The position numbers were made by a program, and so were the translations under genes. The notes beneath the pieces were generated by a model that worked only from the letters and a program-made list of their open reading frames with translations, was not told the DNA's origin and did not search any database. Of a DNA stretch of 64,000 nt, positions 18,095-28,938 are shown in pieces. The DNA comes from JBFMFH01 sp964481395. Its GTDB lineage: Bacteria > Acidobacteriota > Vicinamibacteria > Vicinamibacterales > JAKQTR01. The stretch's first letter is position 1, and each line of letters opens with the position of its first letter. The DNA is taken from assembly GCA_964481395.1 (NCBI GenBank), contig CAYZYG010000001.1, positions 1-64,000 on the forward strand, written 5' to 3'.

Positions 18095-18820
18095 TCAGTC
18101 CAGACGGAAATCGGCGCCCAGGTAGATGCGCCGCACGTCCTCGTCGGCAGCCAGCGTCTGCGGGGTCCCGCTGCGGAAGATCATGCCGTCGTTCACGATG
18201 TAGGCCCGGTCCGTGATTCGCAGCGTCTCCCGGACGTTGTGGTCGGTGACCAAGACGCCGATGCCGCGTTCCTTGAGATGGACGACGATCTTCTGGATTT
18301 CGGCGACGGCGATCGGATCGATGCCGGCCAGCGGCTCGTCGAGCAGCATGAATTTCGGCCGCACGACCAGCGCGCGCGTGATCTCGACCCGACGCCGTTC
18401 ACCGCCGGAGAGGGTGTACGCCGGCGCGTGGGCCAGGGGCGCCAGGTTCAGTTCGGCCAGCAGTTCCTCGAGGCGGGCCCTCCGCTCGGCCCGCGAGATC
18501 GGCAGCGTCTCGAGGATGGCCATGAGGTTCTGGCTGACGGTCAGCCCCCGGAACACCGACGGTTCCTGGGGCAGGTACCCGATCCCCTTTCGGGCCCGCA
18601 GGTACATCGGGTCCGTCGTCACATCGTGGTTGTCCAGCAGGACCCGCCCGGCGTCCGGCGCCGTCAGCCCGACCACCATGTAGAACGTCGTGGTCTTGCC
18701 CGCGCCGTTGGGTCCCAGGAGCCCGACGACTTCTCCCGACCGGACCTCCACCGAAACGCCGCTCACGACCGTGCGGCCGCTGTAGGACTTGGTCAGCTTG
18801 TCGGTCCGGAGTGTGGCCAT
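18095..18820 (-). CDS. lptB: LPS export ABC transporter ATP-binding protein LptB
   Basis: This is the ATPase that powers LPS extraction from the inner membrane with LptFG. The 241-residue protein has Walker A GPNGAGKTTT at about 36-45, the signature LSGGERRRVEI, and Walker B MLLDEPLAGID. It starts immediately after the lptC-lptA fusion gene. lptF and lptG are not in the window. Confidence 0.95.
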   Translation of the reverse strand: MATLRTDKLTKSYSGRTVVSGVSVEVRSGEVVGLLGPNGAGKTTTFYMVVGLTAPDAGRVLLDNHDVTTDPMYLRARKGIGYLPQEPSVFRGLTVSQNLMAILETLPISRAERRARLEELLAELNLAPLAHAPAYTLSGGERRRVEITRALVVRPKFMLLDEPLAGIDPIAVAEIQKIVVHLKERGIGVLVTDHNVRETLRITDRAYIVNDGMIFRSGTPQTLAADEDVRRIYLGADFRLD

Positions 18821-20944
18821 TCAGGGAGCGCGGCGCTCGCCGCACGCTGCGCCGCCCTTCGTCTGCGTGCGTATCTCTTGGTTGCCGTCCACGATGATCG
18901 TATCGGCCGACCTGAAGAAAGTCAAAGTGCGCCCGGCGATGTCCCGGCACTGGGCCAGGATGCGCACCGGCGCGCCCTCCATCGTGTACTTGCCCTCCGC
19001 GTCGTGGTACGTCAACCGCTCGCCGGTCGCCTGCCGGTCCCCTTCCTGGAGTGCGACCGACGTGTACGCCTCCACCCGACCGAGGCCCTTTCCCGACGCC
19101 GACAGCACAACCTCGACCCGCCCGGCGCGCAAATCGCCCTGTGGTCCAGACACCTGGGCGTTCCTCAGATACGACACCTTGCGCCCGGCCTCGTCGTAGG
19201 TCAGGCTGTCCGCTCGGGCGATGGTGGGCCGGCGCCCGCCGGTGCCTTCCGCCGCCGCGCTGGTTTCGAGCATCAGCGTCGAGCGCACCTGCCCCCGCGC
19301 CGCCAGGTTGCCCGTCGCATCGTCGATGGTAAGTTCGTCGCCCTGGATCGCCGTGTCGCCCTGCCAGAGCCGCGCCGATCCCTTGAAACTGGCGCGCCGG
19401 GCGTCTCCGTCGTACGACAGGGAGTCCGACGCGGCGTAGACGGGTGCGTTCGCCTCGAGCATCGACGATCGCTTCTGGGCGGCCCCGCCGGATGCCGCGG
19501 CCCCGGCCATGGGCAGCAGCACGGTGCGGACCTTCTCCTCTGCGGAAACCTTCCGCCCCTGCAGCGTGAGCGTGACCCGCGCTCCTTCGATGGCCGCCCG
19601 CCCATCCGTCACGCGGGGGTTCGCACCGGACGCGGGATCCGCGCCTGACAGGGCGATCACCCCGTCCGACACCTGATAGCTCGCCTCAGCCGCCTGGGCC
19701 CTGACCTGGTCCTCCTCGAACGAGAACGTCCCCTCGAACCGGGCGTCGTCAACGGAGCCGAACCCGGCCTCCATCGTGAGCCTCATCGTGTCGGCCCGGG
19801 CCAGTCGCGTCGCCTTCGCTCCGGGAGGCGTCTCCCGGTATTCCACCCCGCCCGTCAAGGTCGCCGCGCTCAGGCCGGCACCGCCCTCACCCGAAGCGGC
19901 CAGCGTGGCGGCGAGCAGCGTCTTCGCCCCCTGCGTGCCCTCGGCCGGCAGGTCGAGACGCACGTCGTCCCTGGCACTCAGAGTCGTTACGGTCACGCCG
20001 TCGTCCGCGAGCCGGAGTTCGATCCAGCGCGCGGCAATCCTCCTCGGGTCGCCGCTCGCACTGCCGACGTCGATCGACGCGTGCTCCGCCAGCGTGGCGC
20101 CCCGCAGCGTCCGTCCATCCTCGGCGAACTCGACATTGATGGCGTCGGCCCGCATCGAGCGGAGCGCGCCCGTCTCGGCGCCCAGCCCCGCGACGCTGGC
20201 CTGGCCCCGCATCTCAAGCACCTGGACCTTGGACTGATCCTCGCTCAGGTACGCGGTGGCCACCTCGCTGTGGAGCTCACGCGCCCCGTGCCTCAGCGTG
20301 AACCCGCCATCGAAACGCGCGTAGTGATCGCGGCGGGCCAGCCCGGCATTCGCCGATTCGATGTGGACCGGGCTGTCCCCGGCCGAATCGGGCGCCATGT
20401 CGAGCGCCGCCTCGTCCAGCATCCACAGCACGTCACGGTTCTTGTCGTAGGTCAGCCTGGACGAACGCCCCGACACGCGCCCCTCGCTGAAGGCCGCACC
20501 GCCGGACGCCCGCATCACGCCTTCCGACTGGGTGTAGGTCGCTTCTGGCGCCTGGGCCTCGAGACCGTCGTCGGACTTCAGTGTCACGCCGCCACGGAAG
20601 TCGATGCGATCTTCACCGGCGCCGACTTCCGCCTCGACGCCTGTGAGCGTGTAGGCGCGTCCCGCCCGTTCCGTCACGAACACCCGCGCCCCGATCATCC
20701 GCTGGCGCCCGTCCGGATACGAGAGGCTCCGGTCGTATTCGACGCGGAACTCCTGTTGGGTGCCCTTGAGCTGGAGGGCCTCCCCGCCGATGCTCTCGGC
20801 CGCGGCGGCGCGATCCACGCGGGACACCGGGGCGTCCGCAGCCGCAGGAGGCCTGCCCTCGCGAATGGCGAAGTACACCAGGATGGCGAATCCCACCCCG
20901 AACACGGCGATGGCGGCGCGCAGCCGCCGCTGCCAGGTCGTCAC
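18821..20944 (-). CDS. LptC-LptA fusion protein with extended OstA-like repeats
   Basis: The 707-residue protein has one N-terminal membrane anchor (about 10-27), an LptC-like domain, and then a long run of OstA/LptA beta-jellyroll repeats. These are recognisable by blocks such as DRIDFRGGVTLKSDDGLEAQAPEATY, DSLSYDGDARRASFKGSARLWQGDT and LTYHDAEGKYTMEGAPVRI. LptC and LptA are normally separate proteins of about 190 residues each, so this single chain could form a membrane-anchored periplasmic bridge on its own. The start is GTG 20944, overlapping the recJ stop (GTGA). It lies directly before lptB, as lptC/lptA usually do. Confidence 0.85.
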   Translation of the reverse strand: MTTWQRRLRAAIAVFGVGFAILVYFAIREGRPPAAADAPVSRVDRAAAAESIGGEALQLKGTQQEFRVEYDRSLSYPDGRQRMIGARVFVTERAGRAYTLTGVEAEVGAGEDRIDFRGGVTLKSDDGLEAQAPEATYTQSEGVMRASGGAAFSEGRVSGRSSRLTYDKNRDVLWMLDEAALDMAPDSAGDSPVHIESANAGLARRDHYARFDGGFTLRHGARELHSEVATAYLSEDQSKVQVLEMRGQASVAGLGAETGALRSMRADAINVEFAEDGRTLRGATLAEHASIDVGSASGDPRRIAARWIELRLADDGVTVTTLSARDDVRLDLPAEGTQGAKTLLAATLAASGEGGAGLSAATLTGGVEYRETPPGAKATRLARADTMRLTMEAGFGSVDDARFEGTFSFEEDQVRAQAAEASYQVSDGVIALSGADPASGANPRVTDGRAAIEGARVTLTLQGRKVSAEEKVRTVLLPMAGAAASGGAAQKRSSMLEANAPVYAASDSLSYDGDARRASFKGSARLWQGDTAIQGDELTIDDATGNLAARGQVRSTLMLETSAAAEGTGGRRPTIARADSLTYDEAGRKVSYLRNAQVSGPQGDLRAGRVEVVLSASGKGLGRVEAYTSVALQEGDRQATGERLTYHDAEGKYTMEGAPVRILAQCRDIAGRTLTFFRSADTIIVDGNQEIRTQTKGGAACGERRAP

Positions 20945-22671
20945 GGTCCCTCTTCGCTGCCCGGCCGGATATCGGTGAGGGACAGCTCGACCGACGATCG
21001 GCCGTTGAAACTATTGTGCTCGACCGAGAATGCGACGTCCAGCCCGTTCCGGGCCCGCTCGATCTCGGCCGCCCGCTCGGCTCCCCGCCAGTAGATGCCC
21101 CGGATCGGCACGCCGTCCTGCCGCAGGCCCATGCTCAGGTGACGATCCTTGACGCGCCTCGGGCCGTCGCCCACGGTGACGCCCGTCGCCGCAAACAGCG
21201 GACGCGGGTTGCCGATGCCGAACGGGGCCAGGCGCCCGACCTGATCGGCGAAGGACAGCGTCAACTGCCGGAAAGAGACTCGCGCGTCGAGGCGCAACCG
21301 CGGCCGGAGATCGTCCGGGCCGAGCCGTTCGTCGGCCCACTCGGCCATGCTCGATCGGAAGGCCTTGATGCGGTCCGAGGGGAGCGTGAGTCCGGCCGCC
21401 ATCTTGTGCCCGCCGAACCGGTCGAGGTGCTCGTGGCAGGCCTCGAGGGCCTCGAGCATGTTGAACGCCGGGATGCTGCGGCAGGAGCCGTGCGCGGTCT
21501 CGCCGTCGATCGACAGCACGATGGCGGGCCGGTGGTAGGTCTCGACCAGCTTGGAGGCGACGATGCCGATCACGCCTCGGTGCCACCCGTCCCCCGCCAC
21601 CACGAGCACCGATCTGGCGCCGATGTGAGGATCCCCGTCGACGGTGCGTCGCGCATCCGCGAGCGTCGCACGCTCCTCCTGCTGGCGCCGCTCGTTCTCC
21701 TGGCCGAGCTGTTCCGCCAGCGCTCTTGCCTCGTCGGCCATCGACTCGTCCGAGGCCAGGAGCAGCCGGAGCGCGATGTCCGGGGTGCTCATCCGTCCCG
21801 CGGCGTTCAGTCGCGGCGCGAGCATGAAGGACACGTGGTAGCTGCTGATGGGGCGCCCGCTCAGCCCGCTGGACTCGAGCAGGGCGCGGAGGCCCGTCTT
21901 GTGCGGCCCGCGGGTCAGGAGGTCCAGGCCCACGCTCGCGATGACCCGGTTCTCTCCGAGCACGGGCACGACGTCGGCGACCGTGCCGATGGCCGCGATC
22001 TTGACGAAGGCGGGAAGCCAATGACTCCGTCCGGTCCGTTCGCACAGCGCCTGCACGAGCTTCAGGGCGATCCCGGCGCCTGACAGGTCCTTGTCGGGAT
22101 ACGTGCAGTCCGGCCGCTTCGGGTTCACGACGGCCAGCGCCGGCGGCAGCGCCGCGTCCGGCTCGTGGTGATCCGTGATGATCAGATCCAGCCCGAGGTC
22201 GCGCGCCCGGAGGGCCGCTTCCTCGCTCCTGATTCCGCAATCGACGGACACGATGACCCTGGAGCCTTCCGCGTGGAGACGCTCGATGGCTGGCACGTTG
22301 AGACCGTATCCGTCGCGCAGGCGATCCGGCACGAAGTGCACGACGTCCGCGCCCAGCAGCTCGAGCGCCCGCCGCACCACGACGGTGGCCGTGATGCCAT
22401 CGACATCGTAGTCGCCGTGAACCGCGATGCGCTCGCCGCGCTCCACCGCGGCCAGCAGACGATCGACCGCTGGCCTCATGTCGGTGAGGCGCCAGGGGTC
22501 GTGCAGCTGGTCGAGGCGGGGATTCAGGAACCGATCGACGGCGTCGGGATCGCTGAGACCGCGCAGCACCAGCAGGCGCGCGAGGAGCGGATCGAGGCCG
22601 AGGGCCCCAGCAAGCCGCCGGACGTCGCCCTCGTCGCAGGGCAGGTCCTCCCAGAGGTAGGAAACGGTCAC
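20941..22671 (-). CDS. recJ: Single-stranded-DNA-specific exonuclease RecJ
   Basis: This is a 5'-3' exonuclease of recombination and mismatch repair. The 576-residue protein has the DHH phosphoesterase motifs GDYDVDGITA and ITDHHEPD, the SVDCGI motif, and the DHHA1 motif GGHKMAAGLTL. GTG 22671 is chosen because it overlaps the accA stop by four bases (GTGA) and gives the normal RecJ N-terminus; the longer open frame runs through accA. Confidence 0.95.
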   Translation of the reverse strand: MTVSYLWEDLPCDEGDVRRLAGALGLDPLLARLLVLRGLSDPDAVDRFLNPRLDQLHDPWRLTDMRPAVDRLLAAVERGERIAVHGDYDVDGITATVVVRRALELLGADVVHFVPDRLRDGYGLNVPAIERLHAEGSRVIVSVDCGIRSEEAALRARDLGLDLIITDHHEPDAALPPALAVVNPKRPDCTYPDKDLSGAGIALKLVQALCERTGRSHWLPAFVKIAAIGTVADVVPVLGENRVIASVGLDLLTRGPHKTGLRALLESSGLSGRPISSYHVSFMLAPRLNAAGRMSTPDIALRLLLASDESMADEARALAEQLGQENERRQQEERATLADARRTVDGDPHIGARSVLVVAGDGWHRGVIGIVASKLVETYHRPAIVLSIDGETAHGSCRSIPAFNMLEALEACHEHLDRFGGHKMAAGLTLPSDRIKAFRSSMAEWADERLGPDDLRPRLRLDARVSFRQLTLSFADQVGRLAPFGIGNPRPLFAATGVTVGDGPRRVKDRHLSMGLRQDGVPIRGIYWRGAERAAEIERARNGLDVAFSVEHNSFNGRSSVELSLTDIRPGSEEGP

Positions 22672-23675
22672 GAGGAGGCCGCGCCGTCCGGCGGGGGACC
22701 GGCTGCGTCCACGAAGTCCACACCGAGCCGGCCCATGCCGCGGAACTTCGCGTAGCGCCGTGCGATTCGCCCATCCACCCCGCCTGCGGACGCCTCGGCG
22801 AGCGCACGCTGCAGCGCCGCGTCGACGAACTGAGCGGCGGCCGCGGGATCCTGGTGGGCTCCGCCAGGCGGCTCGGGCACGATCTCGTCGACGATGCCGA
22901 GCTGCAGCAGGTCCGGGGCCGTCAGCTTGAGCGCGGTCGCGGCCTCGACCTTGCGGCCCGAATCCCGCCACAGGATGGCCGCGCACCCCTCGGGCGGAAT
23001 CACGCTGTAGATGGCGAACTCCTGGATGAGCACCCGGTCGCCGATGGCGATGCCCAGCGCTCCGCCGCTCCCGCCCTCGCCGCAGACCAGGACGACGATC
23101 GGCACCTCGAGCACGCTCATCTCGCGGAGGTTGAACGCAATCGCCTCCGCCACCCCGCGCTCCTCCGACTCGATCCCCGGGTAGGCCGCCGGCGTGTCGA
23201 CGAAGATGATGATGGGGCGGCCGAACTTTTCCGCGATCCGCATGGCCCTGATGGCCTTGCGGTACCCCTCGGGGCGGGCGTAGCCGAAATTGCGGTAGAT
23301 CTTCTCCTTGGTCGTGCGCCCCTTGTGGTGGCCCACGACCAGCACGCGCGCGCCGTGATAGCACGCGAATCCGCACACAATCGCGTGGTCGTCGGCGAAG
23401 CGCCGGTCCCCGTGAATCTCGTCGTAGTCGCTGAACAGGCGTTCGATGTAGTCCTGCGTGCTCGGCCGGCTGGCGTGACGGGCCACGAGCACGCGCTGCC
23501 AGGGGGTCAGGTTCGCGTACAGCTCCGACCGCAGCGACTCGACCCGCGCCGACAACTGCGCGATCCCGGCTGCCCGGGCGTCGGTGCGCGGCATCAGGCT
23601 GAGGGCCTCGATCTCCTTGAGCAGGACGCCGATCGGTTCTTCGAATTCGAGCAGGTCCGCAGGCATCGCTCCCAT
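22668..23675 (-). CDS. accA: Acetyl-CoA carboxylase carboxyltransferase subunit alpha
   Basis: With AccD this subunit transfers carboxyl from biotin to acetyl-CoA for fatty acid synthesis. The 335-residue protein has the AccA N-terminal helix pair, GHHKGRTTKEKIYRNFG, the crotonase-fold core VDTPAAYPGIESEERG and GEGGSGGALGIAIGD. The C-terminus (from about 275) is longer and less conserved than usual. ATG 23675 or 23666 are both possible. accD is not in the window. dnaE ends one base upstream. Confidence 0.95.
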   Translation of the reverse strand: MGAMPADLLEFEEPIGVLLKEIEALSLMPRTDARAAGIAQLSARVESLRSELYANLTPWQRVLVARHASRPSTQDYIERLFSDYDEIHGDRRFADDHAIVCGFACYHGARVLVVGHHKGRTTKEKIYRNFGYARPEGYRKAIRAMRIAEKFGRPIIIFVDTPAAYPGIESEERGVAEAIAFNLREMSVLEVPIVVLVCGEGGSGGALGIAIGDRVLIQEFAIYSVIPPEGCAAILWRDSGRKVEAATALKLTAPDLLQLGIVDEIVPEPPGGAHQDPAAAAQFVDAALQRALAEASAGGVDGRIARRYAKFRGMGRLGVDFVDAAGPPPDGAASS

Positions 23676-23676
23676 C

Positions 23677-26600
23677 CTACCCCAGAGTCACGGAACCGCG
23701 ACCGCAGAGCTGTTCGACTTCGGCAACGAGACGATCCGAAGGACGGACCCGGTACTGACCCGACACCGCCACGCGCACGCACCAGCCCCGCTTGCCTTCC
23801 CTGACAGCCAGCTCCAGGCTGATGCGGCTGTCGCCCCGATGACGGCCGAGCACGTCCGACAGCTGCTCGAACGTCCGCCGCGAGTGGGGGGGCGCCGACA
23901 GACGAATCAGCACTTCCCTCGTCACCTGCGCGCGAACCGACTCGATCGGCAGCAGTTCAGACGCCACGATCCGGGCGTTGTCCTCGTCGCGCTCGAAGCG
24001 CCCTTTGACCACGACGGCGGCATCTTCCTCGACGATGGAGCCGGCCTTCGCGAACGTCGTCGGGTACACGACCACCTCCACGGTGCCGTCCGGATCGTCC
24101 AGGACGAACGCGCACATACGGTCCCCTTTCTTCGTCCGTAGGGGACGCAGCCCGGTGACCATCCCTCCCACGACGACGTCCTCGCTGATCCGCGCCGGTC
24201 CGCCGTTGTCGGCCGGGGCCTCGTCGCCGTCGGTCGACGGGTCGCCGAGCAGCAGCAGGTCGCCCAGCCCGATGGCCCCGAAGGAGGTCAGGTCCGCCCT
24301 GAACCGCTGCAGCGGGTGGCCGCTCAGGTAGAGGCCCAGGGCCTCCTTCTCGCACGCCAGCTGCTGCGCCTCGCTCCATCGCTCGGCCTGCGGCAGCGAC
24401 GGTCCATCGTCCACCGGCGATTCGTCGTCCGCCGTTCCGAACAACTGGGCCTGCCCCTTGTCCCGGTCGCGCTGGTGGCGGTTCCCGTGGTCGATCGCGC
24501 CGTCGATCGCCGCCAGCAGCCTCGGGCGGAGCGCGGCGACCTCGCCCCCACGCGGCCCCACGAGGGAGTCGAAGGCGCCTCCCTTGACCAGGCTCTCGAG
24601 GACCCGTTTGTTGACGAGGCGCAGGTCGCATTCCTCGCAGAGCCGGGAGAGGGACGTGATGCCGCCGTGGGCCGCGCGCGCCTGGAGGATGGACGCGATC
24701 GCCGACTCCCCCACGTTCTTCACCGCGCCGAGGCCGAATCGCACGCCGTCGGGCGTGACCGAGAACGCGAGGCGGCTCGTGTTGACGTCNNNNNNNNNNC
24801 ATTCGCTGCGATTGATGTCGGGAGGGAGGATTGGCACGCCCAGCTCACGGCACTCGCCGAGGTACATGCCGACCTTGTCGGTGTTCTGGGACTCGATCGT
24901 GAGGAGCGCCGCCATGAAGTGCCAGGGGAAGTTGGCTTTGAGGTAGGCCGTCTGGTAGGCCAGGTACGCGTACGTCGTGGAGTGCGACTTGTTGAACCCG
25001 TAGCCGGCGAACTGCTCCATGAGATCGAAGACGTGCGAGGCCTGCTTCCACGGAATGCCTCGGGCGGTGGCGCCCGCCATGAACTTCTCGCGCTGCGCTT
25101 CCATCAGCGCCTGGCTCTTCTTGCCCATCGCCTTGCGGAGCGTGTCGGCCTCACCCAGGGTGAAACCGGCCAGCTCGCTCGCGACGCGCATGACCTGCTC
25201 CTGGTAGGCCATCACGCCGTAGGTCTCGCCGAGGATGGGCTCGAGCTGCGGCAGTTCGTACGCCACGTCCACGCGCCCGTGCTTGCGGTTGATGAAGTCG
25301 TCGATCATCCCGCCCTTGATCGGGCCAGGGCGGTACAGGGCGTTCAGGGCGATCAGATCCTCGAGGCGCCGCGGCTTGGCCCGCCGCAGGATGTCGCGCA
25401 TCCCCGAACTCTCGAACTGGAAGACGCCGAGCGTGTGCCCCTCGCAGAAGAGATCGTACGTCCTGGCGTCGTCCATCGGGAGGTTGTCGATGTCGAGCCG
25501 GACTCCGGTGGTGGCCTCGATCTCCTCGACCGCGTCCCGGATCAGGGTCAGCGTGCTCAGCCCGAGGAAGTCCATCTTGAGGAGACCGATCCGTTCGATC
25601 TCCTTCATGCCCCACTGGGTCGTGATCTCGTCGCGGGCGCCCTTGTGCAGCGGGGCGAACTCGGTGATCGGCCTCGGCGCGATGACCACGCCGGCCGCGT
25701 GCACCGAGGCGTGCCGGGCCATGCCCTCGAGCCGCCTGGCGATGCCGACGAGTTCGCCGACGCGCGCGTCCGACGACTCGAGCTGCTTCAGCACCGGGTT
25801 CTCGGCCAGGGCCTTGTCGAGGGTCATGTCGAGCGCCGCGGGAATCTGTTTCGCCACGCGATCGGCTTCGGCGTAGGTCATGCCGAGGACGCGGCCGACG
25901 TCGCGGACGGCGGCCTTCGCCTTCATCGTGCCGAAGGTGATGATCTGGGCCACGTTCTCCCGGCCGTACTTCCGGGTGACGTAGTCGATCACTTCTCCAC
26001 GCCGGCGCTCACAGAAGTCGATGTCGATGTCCGGCAGCGAGATGCGCTCCGGGTTCAGGAACCGCTCGAACAGCAGGTCGAACTCCAGCGGATCGACGTC
26101 GGTGATGCGCAGGCAGTACGCCACGAGGCTGCCGGCCGCCGATCCTCGGCCGGGGCCGACCGGGATGCCCTGCTCGCGCGCGTAGCGGATGAAGTCCCAG
26201 ACGATGAGGAAGTATCCGGGGTACTGCATCCGCTTGATCACGTCGATTTCGTACTGCAGCCGCGCCTCGTACTCGGCGACGGAATGCCGGAGGCGCCCTT
26301 CGGCCGACAGCGCTGCCAGCCGTGGCCGGCGCAGCTCGAAACCCTGACGGACCATGTGCTCGAAATAGGCGTCGATCGAGAATCCGTCCGGCACCTGGAA
26401 GTTCGGCAGGTGCGGCCCCCGGTCGTCCAGGTTGACGCGGCACCGCTCCGCAATGGCGACGGTGTTCCGCAGGGCCTCCGGCAGGTGCCCGAAGACCCCC
26501 GCCATCTCCTCCGCGCTCTTCAGGTAGAACTGATCGCCGTGGTAGCGCATCCGGTCCACGTCGCTGACGTTCTTTCCCGTCCCGATGCACAGCAGGATGT

Positions 26601-27255
26601 CGTGCGGGCGATGATCGTCGCGCCGCAGGTAGTGGACGTCGTTCGTGCACACGAGAGGGATGCCGAGGTCCTTCGAGATCGGCAGCAACCCCTCGTTGAC
26701 GATGCGCTGGTCCTCGATCCCCTGGAACTGCAGTTCCAGAAAGTAGTTGCCGGGGCCCATGATGTCCCGGTACACGGCGGCCGCCGCGCGCGCGCGATCC
26801 GCCCGCTCGAAGCGCAGCTCCGACGGGACCTCGCCCTTAAGACAACTGCTCAGGGCCACGAGCCCTTTCGCGTGTTCGGCCAGCAGGTCCTTGTCGATCC
26901 GCGGCTTGTAGTAGAAGCCCTCGGTATAGCCTGCCGACACCAGCTTCACGAGGTTGCCGAACCCGACGTTGTCCGTCGCGAGCAGCACGAGGTGGTTCGC
27001 CGTCTCACCCGGCGTGCCCGACTTCGTGAGCCGGCTGCCCGGCGCCACGTAGACTTCGCACCCGAGAATCGGATTGATCCCGCACGCCTTCGCCTTGTCG
27101 TAGAACTGGATCGCCGAGAAGAGGTTGCCGTGCTCGGTCACCGCCAGGTCCTTCATGCCGAGCCGCTGCGCCTCGACCAGCAGTTCGCCAATGCGGCACG
27201 CGCCGTCGAGCAGCGAGTACTCCGTGTGCAGGTGCAGGTGCACGAATTCGGCCAT
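23677..27255 (-). CDS. dnaE: DNA polymerase III alpha subunit, with a small assembly gap
   Basis: This is the replicative polymerase subunit. The protein (about 1192 residues including the gap) starts with the PHP domain MAEFVHLHLHTEYSLLDGAC, has the catalytic aspartates in SLPDIDIDFCERR, the finger domain, helix-hairpin-helix region and an OB domain near the C-terminus. The 10-N gap at 24790-24799 falls after PPDINRSE, and the frame continues on both sides. It lacks the PolC-type exonuclease insertion. It is followed by accA, a common dnaE-accA arrangement. Confidence 0.96.
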   Translation of the reverse strand: MAEFVHLHLHTEYSLLDGACRIGELLVEAQRLGMKDLAVTEHGNLFSAIQFYDKAKACGINPILGCEVYVAPGSRLTKSGTPGETANHLVLLATDNVGFGNLVKLVSAGYTEGFYYKPRIDKDLLAEHAKGLVALSSCLKGEVPSELRFERADRARAAAAVYRDIMGPGNYFLELQFQGIEDQRIVNEGLLPISKDLGIPLVCTNDVHYLRRDDHRPHDILLCIGTGKNVSDVDRMRYHGDQFYLKSAEEMAGVFGHLPEALRNTVAIAERCRVNLDDRGPHLPNFQVPDGFSIDAYFEHMVRQGFELRRPRLAALSAEGRLRHSVAEYEARLQYEIDVIKRMQYPGYFLIVWDFIRYAREQGIPVGPGRGSAAGSLVAYCLRITDVDPLEFDLLFERFLNPERISLPDIDIDFCERRRGEVIDYVTRKYGRENVAQIITFGTMKAKAAVRDVGRVLGMTYAEADRVAKQIPAALDMTLDKALAENPVLKQLESSDARVGELVGIARRLEGMARHASVHAAGVVIAPRPITEFAPLHKGARDEITTQWGMKEIERIGLLKMDFLGLSTLTLIRDAVEEIEATTGVRLDIDNLPMDDARTYDLFCEGHTLGVFQFESSGMRDILRRAKPRRLEDLIALNALYRPGPIKGGMIDDFINRKHGRVDVAYELPQLEPILGETYGVMAYQEQVMRVASELAGFTLGEADTLRKAMGKKSQALMEAQREKFMAGATARGIPWKQASHVFDLMEQFAGYGFNKSHSTTYAYLAYQTAYLKANFPWHFMAALLTIESQNTDKVGMYLGECRELGVPILPPDINRSEXXXXDVNTSRLAFSVTPDGVRFGLGAVKNVGESAIASILQARAAHGGITSLSRLCEECDLRLVNKRVLESLVKGGAFDSLVGPRGGEVAALRPRLLAAIDGAIDHGNRHQRDRDKGQAQLFGTADDESPVDDGPSLPQAERWSEAQQLACEKEALGLYLSGHPLQRFRADLTSFGAIGLGDLLLLGDPSTDGDEAPADNGGPARISEDVVVGGMVTGLRPLRTKKGDRMCAFVLDDPDGTVEVVVYPTTFAKAGSIVEEDAAVVVKGRFERDEDNARIVASELLPIESVRAQVTREVLIRLSAPPHSRRTFEQLSDVLGRHRGDSRISLELAVREGKRGWCVRVAVSGQYRVRPSDRLVAEVEQLCGRGSVTLG
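24790..24799. other. Assembly gap (10 N) inside dnaE
   Basis: Ten ambiguous bases of unknown true length. The reading frame is the same on both sides as drawn, so few residues seem to be missing. Confidence 0.95.
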
Positions 27256-27256
27256 G

Positions 27257-28798
<1,542 letters not shown>

Positions 28799-28871
28799 GC
28801 GAGGCTGGACGCGGACACCGCGCCCCCCGGTCCATCGGGGCGCCGCGCGTCGGTCCTGAGTCCTTTGACGT

Positions 28872-28900
28872 ATTATACCGGGGTCATGTCTGTCCTCTTC
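28872..28900 (-). promoter_or_regulatory. Probable promoter of the guaA-dnaE-accA-...-cupin run
   Basis: On the minus strand TATAAT lies at 28877-28872. The sequence 17 bases upstream is GAAGAG, a weak -35. The predicted leader to the guaA GTG is about 65 bases. No other -10 box this good was noticed upstream of the 14-gene run that ends at 11326. Confidence 0.45.
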
Positions 28901-28938
28901 CCCGAACGTCTCCTGAGCGCCTCTTTCCCGGCTTTGGC

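Noticed and set aside
28799..28865. Possible purine riboswitch before guaA
   Set aside because: The predicted leader is only about 65 bases and shows no recognisable aptamer core.
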